Assembly: GCF_009807035.1 (NCBI RefSeq)
Contig: NZ_WUBI01000002.1
Coordinates: 744,001-808,000, forward strand
Direction of reading: 5' to 3'
Origin: Paenibacillus dendrobii
Lineage (GTDB): Bacteria; Bacillota; Bacilli; Paenibacillales; Paenibacillaceae
Length of the DNA stretch: 64,000 nucleotides
In this document: piece by piece, positions 18,001 to 26,600 of the stretch
Layout: the number at the start of each line of letters is the position of its first letter
How positions within the stretch are numbered: the first letter of the stretch is position 1
Notes under the pieces: generated by a model
The model's input: only the letters and a program-made list of their open reading frames with translations
What the model was told of the DNA's origin: nothing
Database searches by the model: none
Translations under genes and position numbers: made by a program

Positions 18001-20631
18001 TGATTGTGCATTTAGACTTTCATCACTATAAATTTCATAAGCGATTTCCCCATCATTGTCCGGATAGAGTCCAATATGCACTTGAACAGGCTGATCCCTG
18101 ATCGTGATCGGGCGGGCCCAGACCATATTCTTCATATAAATCGCGTTCTGTTCGGGATCTATATCTCCCGCCGCCATGTTTACGGCCATCCGCGCCATCT
18201 CCAAATAGGCCACGCCGGGCAAAACCCGTTGGCCTTGAATCACATGATCAGCAAGGAAAAATTCGTTACCATTAAAAGTGGAAGTGTACCTTTGTTCGTT
18301 CAAATCCGAAGTGTTTGTATGCAGCAAAGGATGAATAACGGTCGGCACCGGAGCTGTCCATGTAGGATTATTCTCAGAGCCCGCCTCCGGTTTCCAGTAA
18401 CGCTCCTTGGCGAACGGATAGGTCGGAAGGTTCATTCTCCCGGGAATTCCATCCTTATAAAGTCGTTCCCATCTTATATCCGCTCCCTGCACCCACGACT
18501 CGGCCAACTTCTTTCGATTGCCACTTATCATCCAACGTTCTATGGATTCGTTCAGATTCTCACCAACAACGCTTGCGGCCGATTTCTGCTTCTTCACTTG
18601 ACCGCGCCAAATGCTCCCGGGCTCGTCTTTCCCTTGAATGAAAGCTTCTAGTCCAATGATCAAATCCGTTACATCTTGGACAAGAAAAATGACTCTTTCC
18701 TCCATCGCTTCCCGCCCGGTTTGCAGCGTAAAAGCGATCTTCTCTAATTGAATGTCCGAAATCCCCTGTTCTTCCTCAACGAAACGATCTATTGTCTTCG
18801 GAGAACTCTCTACGCGGGATGCTGATGCTCCCCCGGATGAAGCGGCTACGTACGCAGCAATAGCTTGAATCGAATGGTTCTCGCGCAGCACCTGAAGCGG
18901 AACCTCAATGCCAAGTTCACCGTGCAGCTGTTGTTCCAATTGCTTGAAATGAATAGGTTCCATGCCGCACTCTTGCAAATCGTCCTCCAATTCGCTTTCC
19001 TGCACAAGGAGAATATCCGAAAGCAAGCGGCGAATATGCCGCTCCAGATCGGTATTCACTTGAGGCAAGATGGCAGCGGTTCGGGGTTCGATCAGCGGTT
19101 GGACGCTCTGGCCCTTTAGATAACGCAGCAGTTTATCTGCATATGCGAGCAAACGATCTTGGGTTTTAGCCGATAGAGGGATGAGGTGAGGTCCACTAGC
19201 CATAGGACTGTCCATCATACCGGAAAGAGGTGGCTCGTATTCTTGAAGGACAAGATGAACGTTCGTTCCGCTGTGTCCGAAAGAGTTAATAGCCGCCGTC
19301 AAAGGCTGACCCGTGGCGGATTGCCATCTCGTCCCCAATGTATTCACATAAAAAGCCGAAGCATGCAAATCAATAAATGGATTCAAGGTCTTAAAATTTA
19401 TCAAACCAGGAATACGCCGATGCTTAAGTGACAATAAGGTTTTGATAAGCCCGATGACACCTGCGGCCGCTCCTGTATGCCCAATAAAAGATTTCGCGCT
19501 ACCGATGGCACAGTAGGTTTCTTTGTCCGTAAAATGCCTGAATGCGCGAATCAACGCATTCGTTTCGATGGGATCACCAAGCTGAGTGCCTGTACCGTGC
19601 GCTTCCACATAAGTGATGGCTTCAGGATCTATGTTAAATTGCTCATACACGTTCCTTATCAACTGTTCTTGTGCCACCCCATTGGGGGCCGTAATGCCAT
19701 TGCTCGCCCCATCCTGATTCATTCCTGAACCTTTAATCACACCGTAAATAGGATCGCCATCAGCAATTGCGTTACACAACCTTTTCAGAACGACAACGCC
19801 CAAGCCCTCAGAAATGACCGTGCCGTCGCTCGCTTCGTCAAATGTGTGGCACTTTCCCGTTTGGGACAGCATACCGATGTCGGACAGTCTGGATAATATC
19901 GACTGATCCAGCAGCGTCGCTGCACCCCCTGCAAGAGCTACGGTTGATTCCCCGCTGCGCAAGCTGTCGCATGCCAGATGGAGCGCGACGGCTGAAGAGG
20001 AGCAGCCGGTATTGACGACAAGCGCCGGCCCTTTTAGATCCAAATAGTAGGATAACCGCGAGGCGACAAGCGCATCGGAATAGCCTGTAAATGACTCGTG
20101 GAGGTAGCCCGTGGGCTCAGCTCCAATAAAGATGCCTACCTGAGCTTCAGCGAGCGATTTCGGATTATAACCGGCATCCTCCAATGCTTTCCAGCTTTCT
20201 TGAAGAATCAGACGTTGATGAGGATTCATCGACTCGGCTTCACGCGGGGATATGTTGAAGAATAATGGATCAAAACAATCCCGCTCTTCCAGAATGCCTC
20301 CCCATCTATAGTCCTTGATTAGCGGACTTTGCTTCAAATAATGAGAGGGAAGCTCACGAACCGCATCATGCCCTTGGATCAGGTTGTGCCAAAATTCATC
20401 GACACTGACTGCGTCAGGAAACTGTCCTGACATCCCGATCACAGCGATATCAGATGATTCGATCTTACAATCCCGCACAGAAGGAGCCATGGCTGGCTCC
20501 TCTTCTTTTGGGTTCCCTAATGGGTCGCTATTACGGCTCTTTAACGTGCTCAGTAGCTCTCTAGCTTCCTGCTCGCTCATCTCTTTGTTCCGCAACTTTT
20601 CAACAACGGTTTGAAAATTTATAGGGTTCAT
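9079..20631 (-). CDS. trans-AT polyketide synthase, second megasynthase
   Basis: Very large trans-AT PKS of 3,850 residues. An in-frame TTG at 20637 abuts the GAGAGG ribosome site, so the ATG at 20629-20631 with proper spacing is preferred. Order with rough residues: helical docking segment (1-35); KS1 (60-480; Cys near 210 in NTGCSSS); an ACP-like insert without Ser (about 535-610); KS linker; DH1 (about 770-1060; HVIQGQRVLPG); KR1 (Rossmann near 1250); ACP1 (GIDSI near 1560); KS2 (1665-2100); DH2 (2295-2570); KR2 (near 2785); ACP2 (near 3090); KS3 (3190-3620); KS linker ending near 3794; C-terminal docking helices (about 3820-3850). All three KSs keep Cys-His-His. Both KRs keep the SSGSG and QADYA catalytic motifs. 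The protein would perform two DH/KR extensions, giving double bonds, then hand KS3's chain to the DH on the next polypeptide. No AT domain is seen. Confidence 0.95.
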   Translation of the reverse strand: MNPINFQTVVEKLRNKEMSEQEARELLSTLKSRNSDPLGNPKEEEPAMAPSVRDCKIESSDIAVIGMSGQFPDAVSVDEFWHNLIQGHDAVRELPSHYLKQSPLIKDYRWGGILEERDCFDPLFFNISPREAESMNPHQRLILQESWKALEDAGYNPKSLAEAQVGIFIGAEPTGYLHESFTGYSDALVASRLSYYLDLKGPALVVNTGCSSSAVALHLACDSLRSGESTVALAGGAATLLDQSILSRLSDIGMLSQTGKCHTFDEASDGTVISEGLGVVVLKRLCNAIADGDPIYGVIKGSGMNQDGASNGITAPNGVAQEQLIRNVYEQFNIDPEAITYVEAHGTGTQLGDPIETNALIRAFRHFTDKETYCAIGSAKSFIGHTGAAAGVIGLIKTLLSLKHRRIPGLINFKTLNPFIDLHASAFYVNTLGTRWQSATGQPLTAAINSFGHSGTNVHLVLQEYEPPLSGMMDSPMASGPHLIPLSAKTQDRLLAYADKLLRYLKGQSVQPLIEPRTAAILPQVNTDLERHIRRLLSDILLVQESELEDDLQECGMEPIHFKQLEQQLHGELGIEVPLQVLRENHSIQAIAAYVAASSGGASASRVESSPKTIDRFVEEEQGISDIQLEKIAFTLQTGREAMEERVIFLVQDVTDLIIGLEAFIQGKDEPGSIWRGQVKKQKSAASVVGENLNESIERWMISGNRKKLAESWVQGADIRWERLYKDGIPGRMNLPTYPFAKERYWKPEAGSENNPTWTAPVPTVIHPLLHTNTSDLNEQRYTSTFNGNEFFLADHVIQGQRVLPGVAYLEMARMAVNMAAGDIDPEQNAIYMKNMVWARPITIRDQPVQVHIGLYPDNDGEIAYEIYSDESLNAQSSEEQIVHSQGSASVVRRTDTPCVNLSDLLDHCALYTISARECYEAYKGMGIDYGPGHQAVESIRVGQGQALAKLNLPAGIADTQDVYQLHPSLMDAALQATLGLRISLEDPHAIIPTALPFAMQEMEIHGECPSSVWAWVRYSEASRLSDSLQKMDIDIFDDLGKVCVRMKGFAMRGLEREGSSTSYETNETLLFEPCWEEQAAVPGTAAYAENWVLLCDPSGHLKQAQIEAQLNGLHCIWLQSDAEDTGGRFQQYAIQAFEHIQRILLNKPKESVLVQIVTVHQGDLLSALSGLLKTAHLENPKLIGQLIAFDTEEDLEAIADRIRENSSSKPEQHIMYDAGRRYVAGWSEMAVTNNADEEMPWKDGGVYLITGGAGGLGLVFTEEIVHKSNGATVILTGRSPLSDRKWNRMKEWEALGARIIYKQVDVSDRTAVEDLMSEIQTEYGQLNGIVHSAGVIRDNFILKKTKAEMLEVMAPKVSGLINLDMASLSIPLDFFISFSSGSGALGNAGQADYALANAFMDAFTKHRHGLVIAGKRHGRSLSVNWPLWRDGGMRVDAAVEQQMKRQQGMVAMQADEGIRALYLALASGKDQVMVIAGERQRILDHVHRSPYELEIKKAVVTDQEDSHVFASNKNHAALTISEDQLEEQAVQYIRQMLSTVIRLPASRIEAEASLDTYGIDSIMVMKLTNELEKIFGSLPKTLFFEYQTITAVTGYFLESYRDQLIDLLGVTSDSSRVEGQSRIQDAESNGESELSKGVRPGRKRSRFVPQRIDRSPEHHDETLDIAIIGVSGRYPGARNIEEYWTNLQEGKDCITEIPKDRWDHSIYYDADKDKPGKTYSRWGGFIDGVDQFDPLFFHISPREAELMDPQERLFLESVYEAMEDAGYTRQTLGQKHQGFGLEGNVGVYVGVMYEEYQLYGAEQTLLGNPVSLGASPSSIANRISYWCNFHGPSMAVDTMCSSSLTAIHLACQSLQRHGCELAIAGGVNLTVHPNKYLMLAQGKFASSKGLCESFGEGGDGYVPGEGVGAVLLKPVSKAIEDGDHIYGVIKGSSINHGGKTNGYTVPNPTAQAALITQAYQSAKIDPRTISYMEAHGTGTSLGDPIEIAGLTKAFRVYTPDQQFCAIGSAKSNIGHCESAAGIAGLTKVLLQMKHGQLAPSLHATTLNPNIDFSTTPFTVQQELTEWKRPWIQMNGEMKEIPRRAGLSSFGAGGSNAHLVIEEYQPPQMANVIAVTPQRPVIILLSAKSEDRLLVQAERLLGAIRNQQIPEDDLLNMAYTLQVGREAMEERMGFLVSSLKELEEHLHIFVQQQDRGLQVFRGQVKRNQDSLAVFAADEDMAQTIEAWIAKGKYAKLLDLWVKGLVFDWNKLYGQNQPRRISLPTYPFAEERYWVPQTSSVRPEAHAAEAVIHPLVHRNTSDFAGQRYSSTFTGQEFFLRDHVVQGKRILPGVAHLEMVRAAMTVAAGTVKEERIGVRLKNIAWVRPVVSEDRPLHIHTELFLEENGDVRFEITGEAESKDAEPVIYSQGIAVLRSAEDTPVLDIEMLRARCSDLVLEAESVYESLEQMGISYGITHRGIETIYTGSDQVLAKLSLPAIVQNTLTDYMLHPAMADAALQASAGLWLGAGNMGPTLPFALQELDCWGHCDADMWAYIRRSPGIGAGDSVQKLDIELCDLEGNVRVRMRGFSSRAAVAAGEDATLSMQSALPPEEEGVLLLTPSWREAPVAADATTPELTEHKVLLCELDHVTSQAVEAELGRVVRCSTLQSDAEGVDARYEAYVIQILGEIQRILNMRPKGKVLLQVVAPYNQENQLYRGIAGMFKTASLENPLFHGQWLEVEADETALDIAHKIQENACSPLDQEVRYQTSKRYVADWSDIVSESEPEGTLLPWKNGGVYLITGGAGGLGAIFADEIAVKSREVTLILTGRSILSAEKHAELEARMAAGTKLVYRQTNVADKQEVQALITNVRQEFGALDGIIHSAGVVKDSFILKKTEADVLEVLAPKVKGVLNLDEASAEVPLDFYVIFSSGSGAVGNVGQADYAAANAFMDRYAYYRNTLVAAGKRWGRTLSVNWPLWKEGGMRVDEDTEQRMQQATGMVPMQTHSGLQALYQALASGHDQVLVAEGNVRRLRSSYTSIVHDPPQGAAKPLSDKPSQQGKQTDSIAKLQMLRDKAIVFFKEMLSSVIKLPAHRIDADASLDKYGIDSVMVMNMTNQLEKSFGSLSKTLLFEYQSIHELTDYFMEMHQVQLTQWLGVEDKEEVPLTRHSTLANSAEPVSAVIGTGRRRAQTALRVEAQPQSSALDIAIVGISGRYPGAQNIEAYWDNLRDGKDCITEIPADRWDFSRYYDIDKNKAGKTNSKWGGFLDGVDRFDPLFFHISPREAELMDPQERLFLECAYETLEDAGYTREMLGSQQDPGGTNNVGVFVGVMYEEYQLYGAAAQSQGRPVALHGNPSSIANRVSYFGNFHGPSMAIDTMCSSSLTAIHLACQSIRQGSCELAIAGGVNVSIHPNKYLLLGQGNFASSKGRCESFGVDGDGYVPSEGVGAVLLKPLSRAIADGDQIYGVIKGTAINHGGKTNGYTVPNPKAQARVIEQAFQESGIDPRTITYMEAHGTGTSLGDPIEISGLTKTFSAYTTDKQFCSIGSVKSNIGHCESAAGIAGLTKILLQMKHRKLVPTLHAETLNPNIDFESTPFVVQQQLADWNQPAFVIDGQSRTYPRRAGISSFGAGGSNAHIVIEEYVSSEGEQPLVAFQSDHPAVIVLSATNKERLYEQAKRLRTAIQRRSLTDADLANMAYTLQVGREAMEERLALLADSMKDLERKLDDFLGNQEGSMDVYQGQVRNQKDRLALFDADEDLQIAMEAWLDKGKYAKLLNLWVHGVPFDWNKLYGDHKPRRISLPTYAFARERYWLPETEAKTHNGSQIVSVKSQFSLDKTYLDRLLDDVLNEAITVDAALIEMAQTRREL

Positions 20632-20650
20632 AGGCAACCTCTCAACACGT

Positions 20651-23600
20651 TTATTGTTGGATCTTCTGGATTAACGATTCGATAGAAATTTCATCTGCCC
20701 AAAATTGTTCCTCTAGCAGCTCTGCAGCAACATCGCGGGTTAATTTGGATGCTGTAACAGGCTGTCCGGTTACTGTCGCTTTTGCTTGCAACTGATCTTT
20801 GTAGTTCTTCACAATAAACTGAATTAAGCGATCCACTGTTGGATATTCGAACAAGATCGCACTATTCAAGGGAATCCCCAGCCCATCACTGGTCTGTTTC
20901 ACAAACAAAATTCCGATAATGGAATCGACCCCGTAATCAGAAAAGGCTGCCGCGGTGTCGATGCTGTCCACCGTTACTTTCAATGATTTCGATAACTTAT
21001 CAAGAATCACGCTCTTCACGTAGGTGTCGAGACTTTCTCCCGCGCTCCCGGCTGCCTGCGTTGCGACGACCATTTCTGGCTTGCGCATTTCTTTCACGGT
21101 TACCTGTGGTTTCGTATTTGTCGAATAGCTCCCTGAACTTCTCTTTTCCACCTTCGGTCCCAAAAGTGCCGCAGGTGCAGCAGCTTCCGTTTTTTGTGAC
21201 GGTGTTATGCTGCGGATCGGCTGGCGGATTACGCCGTTGCTTTCGGCTGCGATGATCTGTTGACCCAGCCCGCGAGCTGAACTTGCAGGAAATCCAACAT
21301 GAGAGAAGCCTTCTTCTTCTAAAATGGTTTTCCAGGTTTCGGGATACAATAGCGGAGCTCCAGGAATACGCAAATGCTCATCTTCGTACAGCCACCATCC
21401 GTCCAGAAGGCCGAACGTCAGCGTTGTGAAAATCATCTTGTCTGTATCTTCGTTTAAAAGCAAAAGCCCGCCGGCTTTCAGGGTTGCTTTCATATTACGC
21501 AAGGTGCGGTGCATATTTTTGGTCGCATGCAAGCAATTAGTAGCAATCGCGATATCATAGCTTCCTGCCTCTATTTTTTGATCAGCCAGCGGCTTCTCAA
21601 TGTTATTCAGTTTAAATTCGATATAAGGATGATGTACGCCGTACTTCTCCTCCGCAAACAACAAAAACGCTTTGGAAATATCCGTATAGCTGTACTCGAC
21701 AGAATCGCTGTAAGGCTTTAACTTGGCAAACACCATGGCGCTGGTGCCTCCCGTTCCCGCTCCTACCTCAATGATTTTCACCTTTGCCATAGGGTTCTCC
21801 TGAATACGCTTGCGCACATATTCCGCGATCGTATTCGCCACGACGTTATTGAAGTAATCCGAAAGGGCGTTTCCTTTATAGACGCCTTCCAGCATCTTCA
21901 TCGAGGAATCGGGGAACAAAATGTCCGTCGCCATCACCGTGCCGCGCAGGATATCCGGCAACTTCCGAAGGCAGGCATCTACCAAACGCACTTTTGTCTG
22001 CCAATTGGCATCGTTCAAATAGGTCTCCTTCGCCGTCTCCCACATTCTCCATATCCTTGCGCCATTTTCGAGCTCAGACTGTTCCGTTGCAATCACCACA
22101 GTCCCTTCGCGCTGGACGAAACCTTTTGCTCCCAGCAAACTCAGGCACTCCTCGACCATTCGGTCATATTTATCCAGAATACCTGCGGCTTTGCGCAGCG
22201 CGAGTGTCTCAACCCGAATTCCTTTACGATGAAAGAAGCCCATTTCCTGCATCTGCACGTAAAGCAGTTTTAGCATCCAAAGCTGAAGCTCTTCTTGATC
22301 ATTAATCGCATATAACTCCGGCAATTGATGTTCCATCACAATCTCTTTGTTCCATAGTGATCCTACCCTTAGACCCGAGTCCCTCTCCAAGACCGACACA
22401 GCCTCCGACTCTTTGCATTTCATCAATTCGAGAACGGGCTGCGACGCTTTTAAGCACATGACTTGCTGGACTGCGCCCATCCGCAGCATCCCCGTGAATT
22501 GTTCAAAACAGATGAATCCCTCACGCGCTTCTAAAAACCCGATATTCTTGCTTAACGAAGGATTCGTCTCTGCAGGTTTCCAGAATCCCCAGTTGATAAT
22601 GCCGATAGGAAAAGCTGCCTGCGGCCGCATATACCGGACAAATGTATCCGCGAAGGTAATCCCTGATGCATAAGCCGACAGCGTTGCCGCACCCGAGAAG
22701 GAAAAGGCTTGCCCAGATGAAAAATAACATAAGAAATCCAGCTTCTCCTGTTCAAAAGCTTTATAAAAATGGATGCTGCCTTGTGATTTAACATCTAAAA
22801 TATCCATAAATTCACGCTCAGTTGTTTGGGCAATGGAGTTTTCAAACGAAATCACAATCCCAGAGAAAATGGCTCCGTTGATGACCGGGTGCTGCATTTT
22901 GATTCGGGCTACCGCTTGCTGCATTTGAACCAGGCTTGTTGCATCCGCCTGAATATATAGCGGGGGTTCTCCTAATGCTGCGAATGAGTCCAATTTTTCT
23001 CGTATCGCAGGCGATGTTTCAGGAGAACGTCCGATCCATACCACTTTGGCCTGATAATCCTGCATCAGATAGCGGGTCATAATGCCGCCCACTAATCCGC
23101 TGCCTCCCAAAATGACATAAACGCCATTCTTTTGTAGTCCTTGAGTTTGCTGAAACCGGTCTGTATCTAGTTTGACAAAAACTTGCTTGTATCTGCGTCC
23201 CAAATGGAACTTCACGACGTCTCCGCGATCGGAAGGTTCTTCATTGATGATATTTCCCAGCAGTGCGGTTTGCCTTTCTTTTGTTAGCAGATCATCGGCG
23301 GAAATATCAATATTTCTTACCGAAAACCGGTAGTCACCATGCGCGATAGAATAAGTCAGCCCTGTAACTCCACCGCCGTAAGGATTAACCTCTGAATCTG
23401 TAATCCGGTAGCTGTCCTGCGTAATGATAAACGTGTCGATCCTCTTACCATCCGTCTCTTTCTGCCTAAGGGCCTTGATCAGCCGAAGCAGTTGAACTTC
23501 ATTGTTCGGTTGGCTCTGAATCAAATCTTTCAAATCAACCGATGGTTCATATGCCCGGCAATCCGATAGAAAATACAGGCGATCGATGGAAGCATACTGC

Positions 23601-26600
23601 TTCAGACACATTTCAAACCCGTGTATATCCTCCGCTCCGCAAAGCCAGCTATGCTCGAGACCCTGCATTTTCTCCGTATGTTCACTTAACCGGATATGGA
23701 CAATTTGCGACCCTTTAGGCACGCTTGTATAATATTCGTTCAAAGATTCACTAAGAGATGCCGAAGATTCAGAATCCACAATCAGTACCGTTTGCGGGGT
23801 ATGCGTTCGCGCCGGCAGCCGTTCCAGCTCTTCCCACACCGGCACGTACATCAGCTCGTCCCACGGTTTTTTCAACTTACGTGTCATTAATTGCCCGACG
23901 TGGACAATGACTTCCCCAGATGGACCTAGCAAGGAAACTTGACTCCTACTTCCATACTCGTCACGCTGTACGTACGCATATGAGTTAGCCGGCGCTTTGC
24001 CCGTTATTCTAACATCTCTCATACTCGCGATCTCATTGATTTCATCCGAACAATGTGCCCGCAGTTGCAATGCGCACTCCAGCATAGCCGGGTGAATACT
24101 GTATCCTCTTACCAACTCGGTCTCCTTCATGTGCAGCTCCGCCAATACGTCCTTACCGTTGTCCCACAATCGTGTCATTTGACGGTATATACCTTCATGA
24201 CGGATTTCATGTTTCTCGCATGCTGCATAAAACACTTCCGGATCTACTTGGGACATTTGATCATGCAAAATCGCTGTCACATCGAAGACTGTACCCCTAT
24301 CCTCATCCAGACTCACGGTACCCTGGCTGTAAAGCTTGGGCTCTGCTCCCCCAGATTGGATACGGAACACATATTGGCGTTCATCCACAGCGCTCAAGAC
24401 CAGATAAATCCGAGTCTGTTCCTCAACGACAAGAGGTTCCAACAAATCGATGTTCTCGATAACGATGGTATCGTCCCCTGCGATTTCATTCATCGCTGCA
24501 CGGACCATTTCCAGATAGGCCGCAGCAGGTAGCTTGGGCTTACCGGATGTGTCGTCACTTTGGATAAGGGAATGTCCCGGATCCAAGGTTGTTTCAAAAA
24601 CAAGTCCCGTTCCCATTTTGACCGTTTCTTTGGGATCGATGCGATGAAGCAGTGGCTGCAGCGGCATTGCCCTGTTCCCGCCTTTTGCCAGTTCATGTCG
24701 TGCAGGAAGCCAGTGACGATCTTTGGCAAAAGGATATGCAGGCAAGCTCATCCGGCGAGGACGCCCATGGATGTACAGACATTGCCAATAGATCTCCGCA
24801 CCCATCACCCACAGCATCGCTATGCGGGTGTAGTCCTTATCCTGAAGCAAGCTTTGCAGGAATGTCTGATCCGCATCTTTTTCGCCAAATTGAAGCTGTT
24901 CGGAGAGCGGGCTTTGCACGACGCCAGTAACGACTTTTCCAAAGCCTGCGCGCCCTTCAGCAAAGTCTTCCAGTTTATCACGAAGATCCTGCAAGGAGTC
25001 GCATATGAACGCTGCACGATATTTGAACTGCTCCCGGCCTACCTGCAAGCTATACGCCAACGAACCTAATTCCGCTTCCTGGATCCCTTCAGTATCAATA
25101 TAATCCCTGAGCCGTTCGGCCATTCTCTGCAAAGCTGCCTCACTTTTGGCGGACAGCACTACAATCGGAACCCAGTCCTCATTAGTAAGTTGCACTTCTT
25201 CATCTTCATACTCTTCCAAGATAATATGAGCATTGGAACCGCCTGCTCCAAACGAGCTTATTCCCGCCCGTCGCGGTGCCGTGCCCGAAATGCCGTTCAT
25301 GTCCGTCCATACCGGCCGTTGCCATTCTTGTACCTTCTGCGGCACATAAAATGGAGAGGAATCGAAAGGAATCAATGGATTAAGCTGAGACGAATTCAAT
25401 GATGGCACCAGCGTTTTATGCTTCATTTGTAGCAGAATCTTCATGATCCCTGCGATCGCAGCCCCGGACTCCAGATGACCGATGTTCGATTTTACGGAAC
25501 CAAGCGCACAAGACTTGGAAGCAACAGAAACATCCGAATCCACCGCATTCTGCTCGAACGCCTTGATCAATCCACGTACTTCGATCGGATCTCCCAAGGG
25601 CGTGCCCGTACCATGCGCCTCGACGTAACTAATGGTTGATGCGGGTACGCAAGCATTGCTTAGGGCTGTAGCGATCAGATCCGCCTGGGCATTGGGGTTT
25701 GGAACCGTGAATCCATTCGTCTTGCCACCAGAATTAACCGCTGTCCCTTTGATTACAGCATAGATGTGATCCTGATCTAATTGGGCTTGATGCAGTGGTT
25801 TCAGCAGCAAAGCTCCGATGCCTTCGCCAAAAATCGTACCCGCCGCATTAGCCCCAAACGGGCAACAATCTTTATCTTTGGAAAGCATTTGCATCTGCGA
25901 ATATTGAATATAACGTCCCGGGTGCAAAAACAAATTGACGCCGCCAACGATTGCACTTTGGCATTCCCCTCTGCGCATACTTTCGTATGCCAAATGAATC
26001 GCCGTTCCGGATGACGAACAAGCCGTATCAATGGCCATACTAGGCCCGCTGAAGTTCATGAAATAGGACACGCGGTTAGGGATTTGATACAATTCAGCAC
26101 CCCGGTATGCACTGAATCCATACAAGGCAGCTTCACTGGCGTATAAACTGTAATCATTAGAGATCACGCCAACGAACACGCCCGTATTCACATCAAGACT
26201 TTTTCTTGTGTGGCAGGCATCTTCCAGCAAGCCCCACACAACTTCCAGAAAAATTCGCTGCTGCGGATCCATACACTCAGCTTCTCTCGGCGAAATGCCA
26301 AAAAAGGCATGATCGAAACTGTCCACATCCTCGATAAAGCCTCCCCATTTGCTATGGCTTTTGTCCGTGGATTCACTTACAGGATCATAATACAAATCCG
26401 TATCCCAACGATCCGGAGGAACTTCCGAGATACAAGACGTCCCTTTCAATAAATTTTGCCAAAAGTCAGCCGCGTTGTTCGCTTGCGGAAAACGCCCATT
26501 GATCCCAATAATTGCCACTTCGTAAGGCTCATTCCCGGAATGTTCGGTTATCTTGTCATCATCCGAGTGAACATGTACGGGCTCCGATGCCAAGTGTGCA

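Noticed and set aside
18076-18651. A 191-codon plus-strand frame inside the PKS
   Set aside because: It is antisense to DH and KS-linker coding sequence; long shadow frames are common in such genes, and it has no motif.
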